A stretch of DNA of 64,000 nucleotides from NCBI RefSeq assembly GCF_039535475.1, contig NZ_BAAAXG010000026.1:2537501-2601500 (forward strand), in the 5' to 3' direction. Positions 21,094 to 29,990 of the stretch are shown here, one piece after another (the first letter of the stretch is position 1; each line of letters starts with the position of its first letter). Source of the DNA: Streptomyces showdoensis. GTDB lineage: Bacteria; Actinomycetota; Actinomycetes; Streptomycetales; Streptomycetaceae. Under the pieces are notes generated by a model. That model did no database searches. It had not been told where the DNA came from and saw nothing but the letters and a program-made list of their open reading frames with translations. The translations under genes were made by a program, and so were the position numbers.

Positions 21094-21099
21094 GCCTCC

Positions 21100-21756
21100 A
21101 TGGGGAAGCACGGGAAGCACCTGGTCTGGGACTGGAACGGCACACTGCTCGACGACACCGGCGCGGTGATCGGCGCGACCAACGCGGCCTTCGCCGAGCT
21201 GGGGCTCGAGCCGATCACTCTGGAGCGGTACCGCGAGCTGTACACGGTGCCGGTGCCGAAGTTCTACGAGCGGCTGATGGGGCGGCTGCCCACCGATGAC
21301 GAGTGGCTGGTCATGGACGGCGCCTTCCATCGGCACTACTGGCAGCGGGCCGAGGGCTGCGGGCTCACCGCGGGCGCCGCGGAGCTGCTCGCGGCGCGGC
21401 AGGCGTCCGGGTTCACGCAGTCGCTGCTGTCGCTCGCGCCGCACGAGGAGCTGATACCGCTGGTGCGGCGGCACGGGATCGCGGAGCGGTTCCTGCGGGT
21501 CGACGGGCGGGTCGACCGGTCCACCGAGGGCAAGTCGGGGCACATGGTCCGGCACCTGGCGGCGCTGGAGGTGCCGGCGGAGCGGGTCGTCGTCATCGGG
21601 GACGCGGCGGACGACGGGGTGGCGGCGCTGCACGTGGGGGCGCGGGCCGTGCTCTACACCGGGGGGTCGCACAGTCGGGCTTCGCTGGAGCGGGTCGGGG
21701 TGCCGGTCGTCGACTCGCTCGCGGAGGCGGTGGCGGTGGCGGAGGAGCTCGTCTAG
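21100..21756 (+). CDS. HAD-superfamily hydrolase (phosphoglycolate phosphatase-like)
   Basis: A 218-residue protein. Motif I is WDWNGTLLDD at residues 9-18, with the nucleophile aspartate (D10) and the acid residue two places short of the usual DxD (here D-W-N, as in some Gph-like members). A cap domain follows (GLEPITLERYRELYTVPVPKFYERLMG), then motif II (SLAPHEELIP region), a lysine in GKSGHMVRHL and motif III/IV GDAADDGVAALHVGA. Such enzymes remove phosphate from small metabolites such as phosphoglycolate; the true substrate is unknown. The motif I variation DWN instead of DxD is worth noting. It probably has a leaderless transcript. Confidence 0.87.
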   Translation: MGKHGKHLVWDWNGTLLDDTGAVIGATNAAFAELGLEPITLERYRELYTVPVPKFYERLMGRLPTDDEWLVMDGAFHRHYWQRAEGCGLTAGAAELLAARQASGFTQSLLSLAPHEELIPLVRRHGIAERFLRVDGRVDRSTEGKSGHMVRHLAALEVPAERVVVIGDAADDGVAALHVGARAVLYTGGSHSRASLERVGVPVVDSLAEAVAVAEELV

Positions 21757-21870
21757 GGGCCGAGTGCGCTGCCGGGTGCGGCCCGGTGGGGGTCTGTGCG
21801 CAATCTCCCCCGGACTTCGTCCGGAGGACCCCCGGCCCTGGCGGAACGAGGGCCCACAGACCCCCGGGTG

Positions 21871-22428
21871 CTACGCCTTCGTGTCCCGCAGGACCTTCAG
21901 GAACTCCCGCATCCAGCTCGGGTGGTCCGGCCAGGCCCGGGAGGAGACGAGGGTGCCGTCGACGACCGCGGCCGAGTCCTGGAAGGTGGCGCCCGCCGCC
22001 TGCATGTCGAGCTCCAGGGCCGGGTACGCGGTCACGCGGCGGCCCTCCAGACTGCCGGTCGCGGCCGTCAGGAGGGGGCCGTGGCAGATCTGGGCCACCG
22101 GCTTGTCCGCGTCGAAGAAGGACTTCAGGATCTTGCGGAGCTCCGGGTCGTTGCGCAGGTACTCCGGGGCGCGGCCGCCCGGGATGACCACGGCCAGGTA
22201 CTCACCCGGGTCGACCTCGGAGAAGGCCAGGTCGGCGGGCCAGGTGTAGCCCGGCTTCTCGGTGTACGTGTCGTAGCCGGGCTCGAAGTCGTGGACCACG
22301 AAGCGGAGCTGCTTGCGGGCGGGCGCCGCGATGTGGACCTCGTACCCCTCCTCCAGGAGGCGCTGGTACGGGTACATCACCTCCAGCGACTCCGCCGCGT
22401 CCCCGGTCACGATCAAGATCTTCGCCAC
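21871..22428 (-). CDS. DJ-1/PfpI-family protein
   Basis: A 185-residue protein with a GTG start preceded by GGGGAG. The PfpI fold shows in MAKILIVTGDAAESLEVMYPYQ with the conserved glutamate, VVIPGGRAPEYLR, and the nucleophile elbow AQICHGPLLTAAT, where the cysteine of CHG is the catalytic or redox-active residue, followed by GRRVTAYPALELDMQAAGA. The family includes deglycases, proteases and stress proteins (YhbO/PfpI); sequence cannot decide between them. It is divergent from the glutamate dehydrogenase gene; a TTGACA-type promoter lies upstream. Confidence 0.9.
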   Translation of the reverse strand: MAKILIVTGDAAESLEVMYPYQRLLEEGYEVHIAAPARKQLRFVVHDFEPGYDTYTEKPGYTWPADLAFSEVDPGEYLAVVIPGGRAPEYLRNDPELRKILKSFFDADKPVAQICHGPLLTAATGSLEGRRVTAYPALELDMQAAGATFQDSAAVVDGTLVSSRAWPDHPSWMREFLKVLRDTKA

Positions 22429-22469
22429 TGCGTCTCCCCAAGAGCGCTCGTCGGTCGGTATGCCCCGGG

Positions 22470-22498
22470 TAACCATTCGTCGCTGTCCACAGTGTCAA
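22470..22498 (-). promoter_or_regulatory. Candidate promoter of the DJ-1/PfpI gene
   Basis: On the minus strand a perfect -35 TTGACA (22498-22493) is followed after 17 bases by TGGTTA (22475-22470) as a weak -10. Transcription would start near 22463, giving a leader of about 35 bases. Confidence 0.4.
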
Positions 22499-22532
22499 AC
22501 TTCCCCCCCTGGTTTTGTACACATAAGGACCA

Positions 22533-22562
22533 TGACGGTCCGGGGGGCAACAGCGATAGGCT
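22533..22562 (+). promoter_or_regulatory. Candidate promoter of the NAD-glutamate dehydrogenase gene
   Basis: TGACGG (22533-22538), 18 bases, then TAGGCT (22557-22562), which fits the preferred Streptomyces -10 TAGRNT. The -35 overlaps the small inverted repeat GACC-ATGAC-GGTC (22528-22540), a possible operator. The start point would be near 22569, giving a leader of about 247 bases before the gene. Confidence 0.5.
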
Positions 22563-22568
22563 TTTCCC

Positions 22569-22877
22569 GTGATCAGCGCGATACGCCGAGGGGGCAGTGC
22601 AGCCCCCGGCTTCCGCCCGGTTCGCCACAGCGACCGGGTCGATGGCGCGTTCGCCGATCCCTTCCGTCCGGGCGCGAAGGCCACCATGGCCGATATGCAC
22701 CCGGACATCTCTCATCGCGGCATAACGTCGACTCCGACCGGTACCACCGCGTCGTGGCGTTGTGTCCTTTCTTCCACCGACGTCACGCAACGGCGCGCGA
22801 CAGGAGTCAGAGGACATGCAGACCAAGCTGGACGAAGCCAAGGCCGAGCTGCTCGATCGGGCCGCCCGGGTAGCTGA
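22569..22877 (+). CDS. Possible leaderless upstream open reading frame before gdh
   Basis: A 102-codon frame begins with GTG exactly six bases after the -10 box TAGGCT and runs past the gdh start in a different frame. The product (MISAIRRGGSAAPGFRPVRH...) is basic and shows no domain I recognise; the part after 22816 is simply the shadow of gdh. It may be real as a translated leader or may be chance. The frame-compatible position at a predicted transcription start is the only support. Confidence 0.2.
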   Translation: MISAIRRGGSAAPGFRPVRHSDRVDGAFADPFRPGAKATMADMHPDISHRGITSTPTGTTASWRCVLSSTDVTQRRATGVRGHADQAGRSQGRAARSGRPGS

Positions 22878-25800
22878 GAACAGCCCGGTCGGGGGGCGAC
22901 TTCCGACAGGGCCGGAGAACGGAAAGCGTCCGGACCGCGGCACCGTGCTCGACTACCTCCAGCGCTACTACCTGCACACCGCGCCGGAAGACCTCACGGA
23001 CCGCGAGCCCGACGACGTCTTCGGCGCCGCGCTCTCGCACTACCGCCTCGCGGAGAACCGTCCGCAGGGCACCGCGAGCGTCCGCGTCCACACGCCGACG
23101 GTGGAGGAGAACGGCTGGACCTGCAGCCACTCCGTCGTCGAGGTGGTCACCGACGACATGCCGTTCCTCGTGGACTCCGTGACCAACGAGCTGTCCCGCC
23201 AGGGCCGCGGCATCCACGTCGTGATCCACCCGCAGGTCCTCGTCCGCCGCGACGTGGCCGGCAAGCTCATCGAGGTCGTCACCGAGCAGCCCAAGGGCGG
23301 CCTGCCGCACGACGCGCTCGTCGAGTCCTGGATCCACGTCGAGATCGACCGCGAGACCGACAAGGCCGACCTCAAGCAGATCACCGCCGACCTGCTGCGC
23401 GTCCTGTCCGACGTCCGCGAGACCGTCGAGGACTGGGAGAAGATGCGCGACGCCGCGCTGCGCATCGCCGACACCCTGCCCGAGGAGCCCACCCCCGCCG
23501 ACCTGCGGCCCACCGAGGTCGAGGAGGCCCGCGAGCTGCTGCGCTGGCTCTCGGACGACCACTTCACCTTCCTGGGCTACCGCGAGTACGAGCTGGTCAA
23601 CGGGGACGCCCTGTCCGCCGTCCCCGGCACCGGCCTCGGCATCCTGCGCGCCGACCCGCACCACAGCGGGGACGACCCCCACGCACACCCGGTCTCGCCG
23701 TCCTTCAGCCGGCTGCCCGCCGACGCCCGCGCCAAGGCGCGCGAGCACAAGCTGCTGGTCCTGACGAAGGCCAACAGCCGCGCGACCGTGCACCGCCCCT
23801 CGTACCTCGACTACGTCGGCGTGAAGAAGTTCGACGCCGACGGCAACGTCATCGGCGAGCGCCGCTTCCTCGGCCTCTTCTCCTCGGCCGCGTACACCGA
23901 GTCCGTGCGCCGCGTCCCGGTCGTCAAGCGCAAGGTCCAGGAGGTCCTGGAGGGCGCCGGCTTCTCGCCGAGCAGCCACGACGGGCGCGACCTGCTCCAG
24001 ATCCTGGAGACCTACCCGCGCGACGAGCTCTTCCAGACCCCGGCCGACGAGCTCCGCTCCATCGTCACCAGCGTCCTGTACCTGCAGGAGCGGCGCCGGC
24101 TGCGGCTCTACCTGCGCCAGGACGAGTACGGCCGCTACTACTCGGCCCTCGTCTACCTGCCGCGGGACCGCTACACCACCCGCGTCCGACTGCGGATCAT
24201 CGACATCCTGAAGGAGGAGCTGCAGGGCGCCAGCGTCGACTTCACGGCCTGGAACACCGAGTCGATCCTCTCCCGTCTGCACTTCGTCATCCGGGTCGAG
24301 CCCGGCACCGAGCTGGCCAAGCTCACCGAGACCGACGTCGACCGCATCGAGGCCCGGCTCGCCGACGCCGCCCGCTCCTGGGCCGACGGCTTCGGCGAGG
24401 CGCTCAACGCCGAGCTGGGCGAGGAGCGCGCCGCCGAGCTGCTCCGCCGCTACGGCAACGCCTTCCCCGAGGGCTACAAGGCCGACCACTCGCCGCGCGC
24501 CGCCGTGTCCGACCTGGTCCACCTGGAGGCCCTGGCCGACAGCGACAAGGACTTCGCGCTCTCCCTGTACGAGCCCGTCGCCTCCGGAGCCGGCGAGCGC
24601 CGCTTCAAGATCTACAAGACCGGCGACCCGATCTCCCTCTCCGCCGTGCTGCCGGTCCTCAACCGGCTCGGCGTCGAGGTCACCGACGAGCGTCCGTACG
24701 AGCTGCGCTGCGCCGACCGCGCCCACGCCTGGATCTACGACTTCGGTCTGCGGATGCCCACGCCCACGGGCAACGGCGGCGACTACATCGGCGAGGACGC
24801 CCGCGAGCGCTTCCAGGAGGCCTTCGCGGCCACCTGGACCGGCGCGGCCGAGAACGACAACTTCAACTCGCTCGTCCTGTCCGCCGGGCTGAACTGGCGC
24901 GAGGCGATGGTGCTGCGCGCCTACGCGAAGTACCTGCGCCAGGCCGGTTCGACCTTCAGCCAGGACTACATGGAGGACACCCTCCGCAACAACGTCCACA
25001 CCACCCGGCTGCTGGTCAACCTCTTCGAGGCGCGCATGGCGCCGGAGCGCCAGCGCGCCGGCACCGAGCTGATCGACGGCCTCCTGGAGGAGCTGGACGG
25101 CGCCCTGGACCAGGTCGCCTCCCTCGACGAGGACCGCATCCTGCGTTCCTTCCTCACCGTCATCAAGGCGACGCTGCGGACCAACTTCTTCCAGCGGGAC
25201 GCCGAGGGCCGGCCGCACTCCTACGTGTCGATGAAGTTCGACCCGCAGGCCATCCCCGACCTGCCGGCCCCGCGCCCGGCCTTCGAGATCTGGGTCTACT
25301 CGCCGCGCGTCGAGGGCGTCCACCTGCGCTTCGGCAAGGTCGCCCGAGGCGGTCTGCGCTGGTCCGACCGCCGCGAGGACTTCCGTACCGAGATCCTCGG
25401 CCTGGTCAAGGCGCAGATGGTGAAGAACACCGTCATCGTGCCGGTCGGCGCCAAGGGCGGCTTCGTCGCCAAGCAGCTCCCGGACCCGTCGGTGGACCGC
25501 GACGCCTGGCTGGCCGAGGGCATCGCCTCGTACAAGACCTTCATCTCGGCGCTGCTCGACATCACCGACAACCTGGTCGCCGGCGAGGTCGTGCCCCCGG
25601 TCGGCGTGGTCCGCCACGACGAGGACGACACCTACCTGGTCGTCGCCGCCGACAAGGGCACCGCGACCTTCTCCGACATCGCCAACGGGGTCGCCGAGTC
25701 CTACGGCTTCTGGCTGGGCGACGCCTTCGCCTCCGGCGGCTCGGCCGGCTACGACCACAAGGGCATGGGCATCACCGCCCGCGGTGCCTGGGAGTCGGTC

Positions 25801-27774
25801 AAGCGCCACTTCCGCGAGCTGGGCCACGACACCCAGACCGAGGACTTCACCGTCGTCGGCGTCGGCGACATGTCCGGCGACGTCTTCGGCAACGGCATGC
25901 TGCTCTCCGAGCACATCCGCCTCGTCGCGGCCTTCGACCACCGGCACATCTTCATCGACCCGAACCCGGACGCGGCCACCTCGTACGCCGAGCGCCGCCG
26001 CCTGTTCGACCTGCCCCGCTCGTCCTGGGCCGACTACGACGCCTCGCTGCTGTCCGCGGGCGGCGGCATCCACCCGCGTACCGCCAAGTCGATCCCGGTC
26101 AACGCGCACGTCCGGGCCGCCCTCGGCATCGAGGACGGGGTCACCAAGATGACCCCGGCCGAGCTGATGAAGGCCGTCCTGCACGCCCCGGTCGACCTGC
26201 TGTGGAACGGCGGCATCGGCACGTACGTGAAGTCCTCGGCCGAGACCAACGCCGAGGTCGGCGACAAGGCCAACGACGCCATCCGCGTCGACGGCCAGGA
26301 CGTCCGCGCCAAGGTCATCGGCGAGGGCGGCAACCTCGGCGCGACCCAGCTGGGCCGCATCGAGTTCGCCCGCTCCGGCGGCCCCGAGGGCACCGGCGGC
26401 AAGGTGAACACCGACGCCATCGACAACAGCGCCGGCGTCGACACCTCCGACCACGAGGTCAACATCAAGATCCTGCTCAACGGGCTCGTCGCCGAGGGCG
26501 ACATGACCGTCAAGCAGCGCAACAAGATCCTCGCCGAGATGACCGACGAGGTCGGCGCGCTCGTCCTGCGCAACAACTACGCGCAGAACACCGCCCTGGC
26601 CAACGCGGTCGCCCAGTCGCCGTCCCTGCTCCACGCCGCCCAGCGCTTCATGCGCCGCCTGGGCCGCGACGGGGCCCTGGACCGCTCGCTGGAGTTCCTG
26701 CCCAACGACCGCCAGATCCGCGAGCTGCTCAACAGCGGCAAGGGCCTGTCCCAGCCGGAGCTCGCCGTCCTCCTCGCGTACACCAAGATCACGGTGGCCG
26801 ACGAGCTGATCGGTACGGAGCTGCCGGACGACCCGTACCTGCGCGGGCTGCTCCACGCGTACTTCCCGACGCTGCTGCGCGAGAAGTTCACCGAGGCCGT
26901 CGACAACCACGCCCTGCGCCGCGAGATCATCACCACGGTCCTGGTCAACGACACCGTCAACACCGGTGGCTCGACCTTCCTGCACCGCCTCCGCGAGGAG
27001 TCCGGCGCGTCGATCGAGGAGATCGTCCGGGCGCAGACCGCGGCCCGCGCGATCTTCCGCCTGGGCGAGGTCTGGGACGCCGTCGAGGCGCTCGACAACA
27101 AGGTGCCGGCCGAGTTCCAGACCCGGATGCGCCTGCACTCCCGCCGCCTGGTCGAGCGCGGCACGCGCTGGCTGCTCAACAACCGGCCGCAGCCGCTCCA
27201 GATCGGCGAGACCATCGAGTTCTTCTCGGAGCGGGTCGGCCAGGTCTGGGAGAAGCTGCCGCAGCTGCTGCGCGGCGCGGACCTGGAGTGGTACGAGTCG
27301 ATCCTGGCCGAGCTGACCGAGGTCGGCGTCCCGGAGGAGCTGGCGCTGCGCGTGGCCGGGTTCTCCTCCGCCTTCCCGACGCTCGACATCGTCGCGATCG
27401 CGGACCGCACCGGCAAGGACCCGCTGGCGGTCGCCGAGGTCTACTACGACCTGGCCGACCGGCTGAAGATCACCGACCTGATGGACCGGATCATCGAGCT
27501 GCCGCGCAGCGACCGCTGGCAGTCGATGGCCCGCGCCTCCATCCGCGAGGACCTGTTCGCCGCGCACGCCGGGCTCACGTCCGACGTCCTGGCGGCCGGG
27601 GACGGCACCGCCACGCCGGAGGAGCGGTTCAAGGCCTGGGAGGACGAGAACGCGGCGATCCTCGGCCGGGCGCGCACCACCCTGGAGGAGATCCAGGGCT
27701 CGGAGGGCTTCGACCTGGCGAACCTGTCGGTCGCCATGCGGACGATGCGCACCCTGCTCCGTACGCACAGCTAG
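22816..27774 (+). CDS. gdh: NAD-specific glutamate dehydrogenase, large (180-kDa) class
   Basis: A 1652-residue enzyme starting MQTKLDEAKAELLDRAAR, preceded by AGAGGAC. The N-terminal ~600 residues hold the ACT-like regulatory segments of the GDH-180 class; the catalytic dehydrogenase domain lies at about 780-1180, with GLRWSDRREDFRTEILGLV, the lysine-containing KNTVIVPVGAKGGFVAKQL, and the NAD-binding GVGDMSGDVFGNGML; a long C-terminal helical part follows. It oxidises glutamate to 2-oxoglutarate and ammonia with NAD, linking nitrogen and carbon catabolism. Length is normal for the class. It has its own promoter and is followed by a perfect 18-base-pair hairpin. Uniform codon usage, no TTA. 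Confidence 0.96.
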   Translation: MQTKLDEAKAELLDRAARVAENSPVGGRLPTGPENGKRPDRGTVLDYLQRYYLHTAPEDLTDREPDDVFGAALSHYRLAENRPQGTASVRVHTPTVEENGWTCSHSVVEVVTDDMPFLVDSVTNELSRQGRGIHVVIHPQVLVRRDVAGKLIEVVTEQPKGGLPHDALVESWIHVEIDRETDKADLKQITADLLRVLSDVRETVEDWEKMRDAALRIADTLPEEPTPADLRPTEVEEARELLRWLSDDHFTFLGYREYELVNGDALSAVPGTGLGILRADPHHSGDDPHAHPVSPSFSRLPADARAKAREHKLLVLTKANSRATVHRPSYLDYVGVKKFDADGNVIGERRFLGLFSSAAYTESVRRVPVVKRKVQEVLEGAGFSPSSHDGRDLLQILETYPRDELFQTPADELRSIVTSVLYLQERRRLRLYLRQDEYGRYYSALVYLPRDRYTTRVRLRIIDILKEELQGASVDFTAWNTESILSRLHFVIRVEPGTELAKLTETDVDRIEARLADAARSWADGFGEALNAELGEERAAELLRRYGNAFPEGYKADHSPRAAVSDLVHLEALADSDKDFALSLYEPVASGAGERRFKIYKTGDPISLSAVLPVLNRLGVEVTDERPYELRCADRAHAWIYDFGLRMPTPTGNGGDYIGEDARERFQEAFAATWTGAAENDNFNSLVLSAGLNWREAMVLRAYAKYLRQAGSTFSQDYMEDTLRNNVHTTRLLVNLFEARMAPERQRAGTELIDGLLEELDGALDQVASLDEDRILRSFLTVIKATLRTNFFQRDAEGRPHSYVSMKFDPQAIPDLPAPRPAFEIWVYSPRVEGVHLRFGKVARGGLRWSDRREDFRTEILGLVKAQMVKNTVIVPVGAKGGFVAKQLPDPSVDRDAWLAEGIASYKTFISALLDITDNLVAGEVVPPVGVVRHDEDDTYLVVAADKGTATFSDIANGVAESYGFWLGDAFASGGSAGYDHKGMGITARGAWESVKRHFRELGHDTQTEDFTVVGVGDMSGDVFGNGMLLSEHIRLVAAFDHRHIFIDPNPDAATSYAERRRLFDLPRSSWADYDASLLSAGGGIHPRTAKSIPVNAHVRAALGIEDGVTKMTPAELMKAVLHAPVDLLWNGGIGTYVKSSAETNAEVGDKANDAIRVDGQDVRAKVIGEGGNLGATQLGRIEFARSGGPEGTGGKVNTDAIDNSAGVDTSDHEVNIKILLNGLVAEGDMTVKQRNKILAEMTDEVGALVLRNNYAQNTALANAVAQSPSLLHAAQRFMRRLGRDGALDRSLEFLPNDRQIRELLNSGKGLSQPELAVLLAYTKITVADELIGTELPDDPYLRGLLHAYFPTLLREKFTEAVDNHALRREIITTVLVNDTVNTGGSTFLHRLREESGASIEEIVRAQTAARAIFRLGEVWDAVEALDNKVPAEFQTRMRLHSRRLVERGTRWLLNNRPQPLQIGETIEFFSERVGQVWEKLPQLLRGADLEWYESILAELTEVGVPEELALRVAGFSSAFPTLDIVAIADRTGKDPLAVAEVYYDLADRLKITDLMDRIIELPRSDRWQSMARASIREDLFAAHAGLTSDVLAAGDGTATPEERFKAWEDENAAILGRARTTLEEIQGSEGFDLANLSVAMRTMRTLLRTHS

Positions 27775-27790
27775 TCGGAGCGCGCGAGGA

Positions 27791-27833
27791 AGGGGGCGCC
27801 CCCGCCGGCCACGGACCGGCGGGGGCGCCCCCT
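27791..27833. terminator. Perfect 18-bp hairpin between convergent genes, bidirectional terminator
   Basis: Arms AGGGGGCGCCCCCGCCGG and its exact complement surround a seven-base loop, 16 bases after the gdh stop and 50 bases from the stop of the convergent membrane-protein gene. It can serve both directions. A weaker GGGGGTGACCCCCC hairpin follows near 27850. Confidence 0.9.
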
Positions 27834-27882
27834 CTCGCTTCTCCGCGCGGGGGTGACCCCCCTTCGCGCCTCCGCGCGACGG

Positions 27883-29193
27883 TCAGGCCGGGACGCTCAC
27901 CGAGCCGGTCCACAGCCGCCGGGCGGCCACGGCCGCCGCCGCGAGCAGCAGGCCGTTGCGGAGCGCCATCACGGTGATGCCGGGCCAGGTGCCGGCGGCG
28001 ACGTCCACGTACAGGACGGGGTACGCGAGGGAGCTCAGCGCGGCGGCCGGGAGCATCAGGAAGGCGACCGGCCGCATGACCGTGCTGCGTGAGGTCAGGC
28101 AGACGGCGGCCAGGCCGAGCAGCCAGACCATGTACTGGGGGCTGATCACCCGGCTGGTCACGGTGAAGAGCAGCACCGCGGCGAAGGCGGCGTCGAGCGG
28201 GGTGGCCGCGGTCCAGGTGCGGGCGCGCATCCGCCACAGCAGCAGCCAGCCGAAGGCGGCGACGGTCAGCAGCAGGGCGACGTGGCCGACGGTGGAGACG
28301 TAGGGGCCGACGTACTCGTAGGCGCCGTAGCGGAACTGGACCGAGCCCGGCCACAGCCCGGTCGCCCTGGCCAGCGCGAGGCCCGTGCCGCCCAGCGACT
28401 CGATCTGGACGCCCCGGTTGCCCTGCTGGCGCAGGAAGCCCAGCGCGTCGGAGAAGAGCAGGGTCAGGGTGGCCAGCAGGACCGCGGCGGTGACGGCGGC
28501 GGCGGTCCAGGCCTCACGGGTGGTGCGGCCGCGCGGGGTGCCGATCAGGGTGAGGGCGGGCCAGACCTTGACCAGGGCGCCGAGCCCGGCGAGGGCCCCG
28601 CCGACGCGGTGGGCGGCGGTGGAGCGGGACCCGAGGGCGAGCAGCGCGAGGACCGCGAGGGCGGTGGTCTGCACGTCGTAGCGGGCGAGCGGGATGTGCA
28701 GGAGCAGGGGGAGGCCGAGCACCCAGAACCAGGCGCCGTGGGTGAGGCGGGCGCTGTCGGCGTGCGCCAGGGCCACGGTGACGGCCGCGTCGGCGAGGAG
28801 GGTGAGCAGGACGAAGCCCTGGAAGTAGGTCAGCCAGGGGAAGATCCCGGGGGACATGATGACCAGGCCCGCGCCGGGCGGGTACTGCCAGGTGGCGTCG
28901 TCGGGCGGGAAGGTGCCCTGGGCGAAGAGGCCGTACCAGTGCCGGTAGAGGACGTGCACCTCGCTGGCGACGCCGCCGATGCCGAAGTCGTCGCGGTGGA
29001 GCAGGTAGAGCATCCCGGCACGGGTGAGCACCCAGAGCGCGGCGAGGGCGAGCCGCGGGCCGAGGCCGACGGTCACGAAGGTGGCGGAGGTGAAGGTCTC
29101 CGACTCGAAGGGGGAGCGGGTGAGTGCGGGCGGCGCGGACTCCGTGCGGGCCGTGCCGGGCGCACCGGGCTGGGGCGGCGGGTCGGTGGTCAT
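27883..29193 (-). CDS. Multi-pass membrane protein, glycosyltransferase family 87 type
   Basis: A 436-residue protein starting MTTDPPPQPGAPG with about ten membrane segments. Marks of the GT87 (DUF2029) family of polyprenol-phosphate-sugar-using glycosyltransferases are visible: GVASEVHVLYRHWYGLFAQG and the periplasmic-loop motif TWQYPPGAGLVIM after the first span, RYDVQTTALAVLALL, and GALVKVWPALTLIG. Mycobacterial members are mannosyltransferases for cell-wall glycans. It is 11 bases downstream of a polysaccharide-export ABC transporter on the same strand, so I infer it helps build or modify the exported surface polymer. Sugar specificity is unknown. Confidence 0.85.
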   Translation of the reverse strand: MTTDPPPQPGAPGTARTESAPPALTRSPFESETFTSATFVTVGLGPRLALAALWVLTRAGMLYLLHRDDFGIGGVASEVHVLYRHWYGLFAQGTFPPDDATWQYPPGAGLVIMSPGIFPWLTYFQGFVLLTLLADAAVTVALAHADSARLTHGAWFWVLGLPLLLHIPLARYDVQTTALAVLALLALGSRSTAAHRVGGALAGLGALVKVWPALTLIGTPRGRTTREAWTAAAVTAAVLLATLTLLFSDALGFLRQQGNRGVQIESLGGTGLALARATGLWPGSVQFRYGAYEYVGPYVSTVGHVALLLTVAAFGWLLLWRMRARTWTAATPLDAAFAAVLLFTVTSRVISPQYMVWLLGLAAVCLTSRSTVMRPVAFLMLPAAALSSLAYPVLYVDVAAGTWPGITVMALRNGLLLAAAAVAARRLWTGSVSVPA

Positions 29194-29204
29194 CCCTCAG
29201 AACT

Positions 29205-29990
29205 TTAGCCAGGTTTGTCCTCATTCTTCCGCGTCTTGGGGCCCGTACTGGTGAACGCGGTGAAGTCGTCGTACGCCGCGACGACCTCGTCCGCCGGGCC
29301 GTCCATCCGCAGGCTGCCCGCCTCCAGCCACAGCGCCCGGTCGCAGGTCTCGGTGATGGTGGAGTTCGAGTGGCTGACCAGGAAGACGGTGCCCGCCTCG
29401 GCGCGCAGTTCGTCGATCCGGCGCTGGCTGCGGCGGCGGAACGGCGCGTCGCCGGTGGCCAGGGCCTCGTCGATGAGCAGCACGTCGTGGCTGCGCGCGG
29501 CGGCGATGGAGAAGCGGAGCCGGGCGCCCATGCCGGAGGAGTACGTGCGCATCGGCAGCGACGCGAAGTCGCCCTTGTCGTCGATGCCGGAGAACTCGAC
29601 GATGTCCGCGTAGCGTTCGCCGATCTCCTTGCGGCTCATGCCCATCGCGAGGCCGCCCAGGATGACGTTCCGCTCGCCGGTGAGGTCGGCCATCAGGGCC
29701 GCGTTGACCCCGAGCAGCGCGGGGTGGCCGCGGGTGTAGATCCGGCCCGCGCTGGTGGGCAGCAGGCCCGCGACGGCCTTGAGGAGGGTCGACTTGCCCG
29801 AGCCGTTCGAGCCGATCAGGCCGATCGCCTCGCCCCGGTACGCGGCGAAGCTCACGCCCTTGACGGCGTGGACGGTGTGCGGCTTGCGCCCGGCGCCGCC
29901 GCGCTCGGTGTACGTGACGTGGACGCCGTCGGCGATGACGGTGGGTTCGCCCTCGTGCCGGAGGTGCTGTGAGGGCTCAGCCGCGGCCAT
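29205..29990 (-). CDS. Polysaccharide-export ABC transporter, ATP-binding protein (Wzt/TagH type)
   Basis: A 261-residue ATPase. Walker A GSNGSGKSTLLKAVAG at about residues 59-74, the signature YSSGMGARLRFSIA (the SSGM form typical of Wzt/TagH exporters), Walker B DVLLIDEALATGD and switch histidine LVSHSNSTI are all present. The last ~30 residues are a short tail; there is no C-terminal carbohydrate-binding domain. With the permease encoded just upstream (14-base overlap) it exports lipid-linked polysaccharide or teichoic-acid-like polymers across the membrane. It works in the cytoplasm on the inner face. Confidence 0.93.
   Translation of the reverse strand: MAAAEPSQHLRHEGEPTVIADGVHVTYTERGGAGRKPHTVHAVKGVSFAAYRGEAIGLIGSNGSGKSTLLKAVAGLLPTSAGRIYTRGHPALLGVNAALMADLTGERNVILGGLAMGMSRKEIGERYADIVEFSGIDDKGDFASLPMRTYSSGMGARLRFSIAAARSHDVLLIDEALATGDAPFRRRSQRRIDELRAEAGTVFLVSHSNSTITETCDRALWLEAGSLRMDGPADEVVAAYDDFTAFTSTGPKTRKNEDKPG

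Noticed and set aside
22807..27768. A 1653-codon frame on the strand opposite gdh
   Set aside because: Mirror-image open frame from GC bias in codons; composition is low-complexity (valine/arginine/glycine) and no domain is seen. The same holds opposite secA and in the frames over the MoxR operon.
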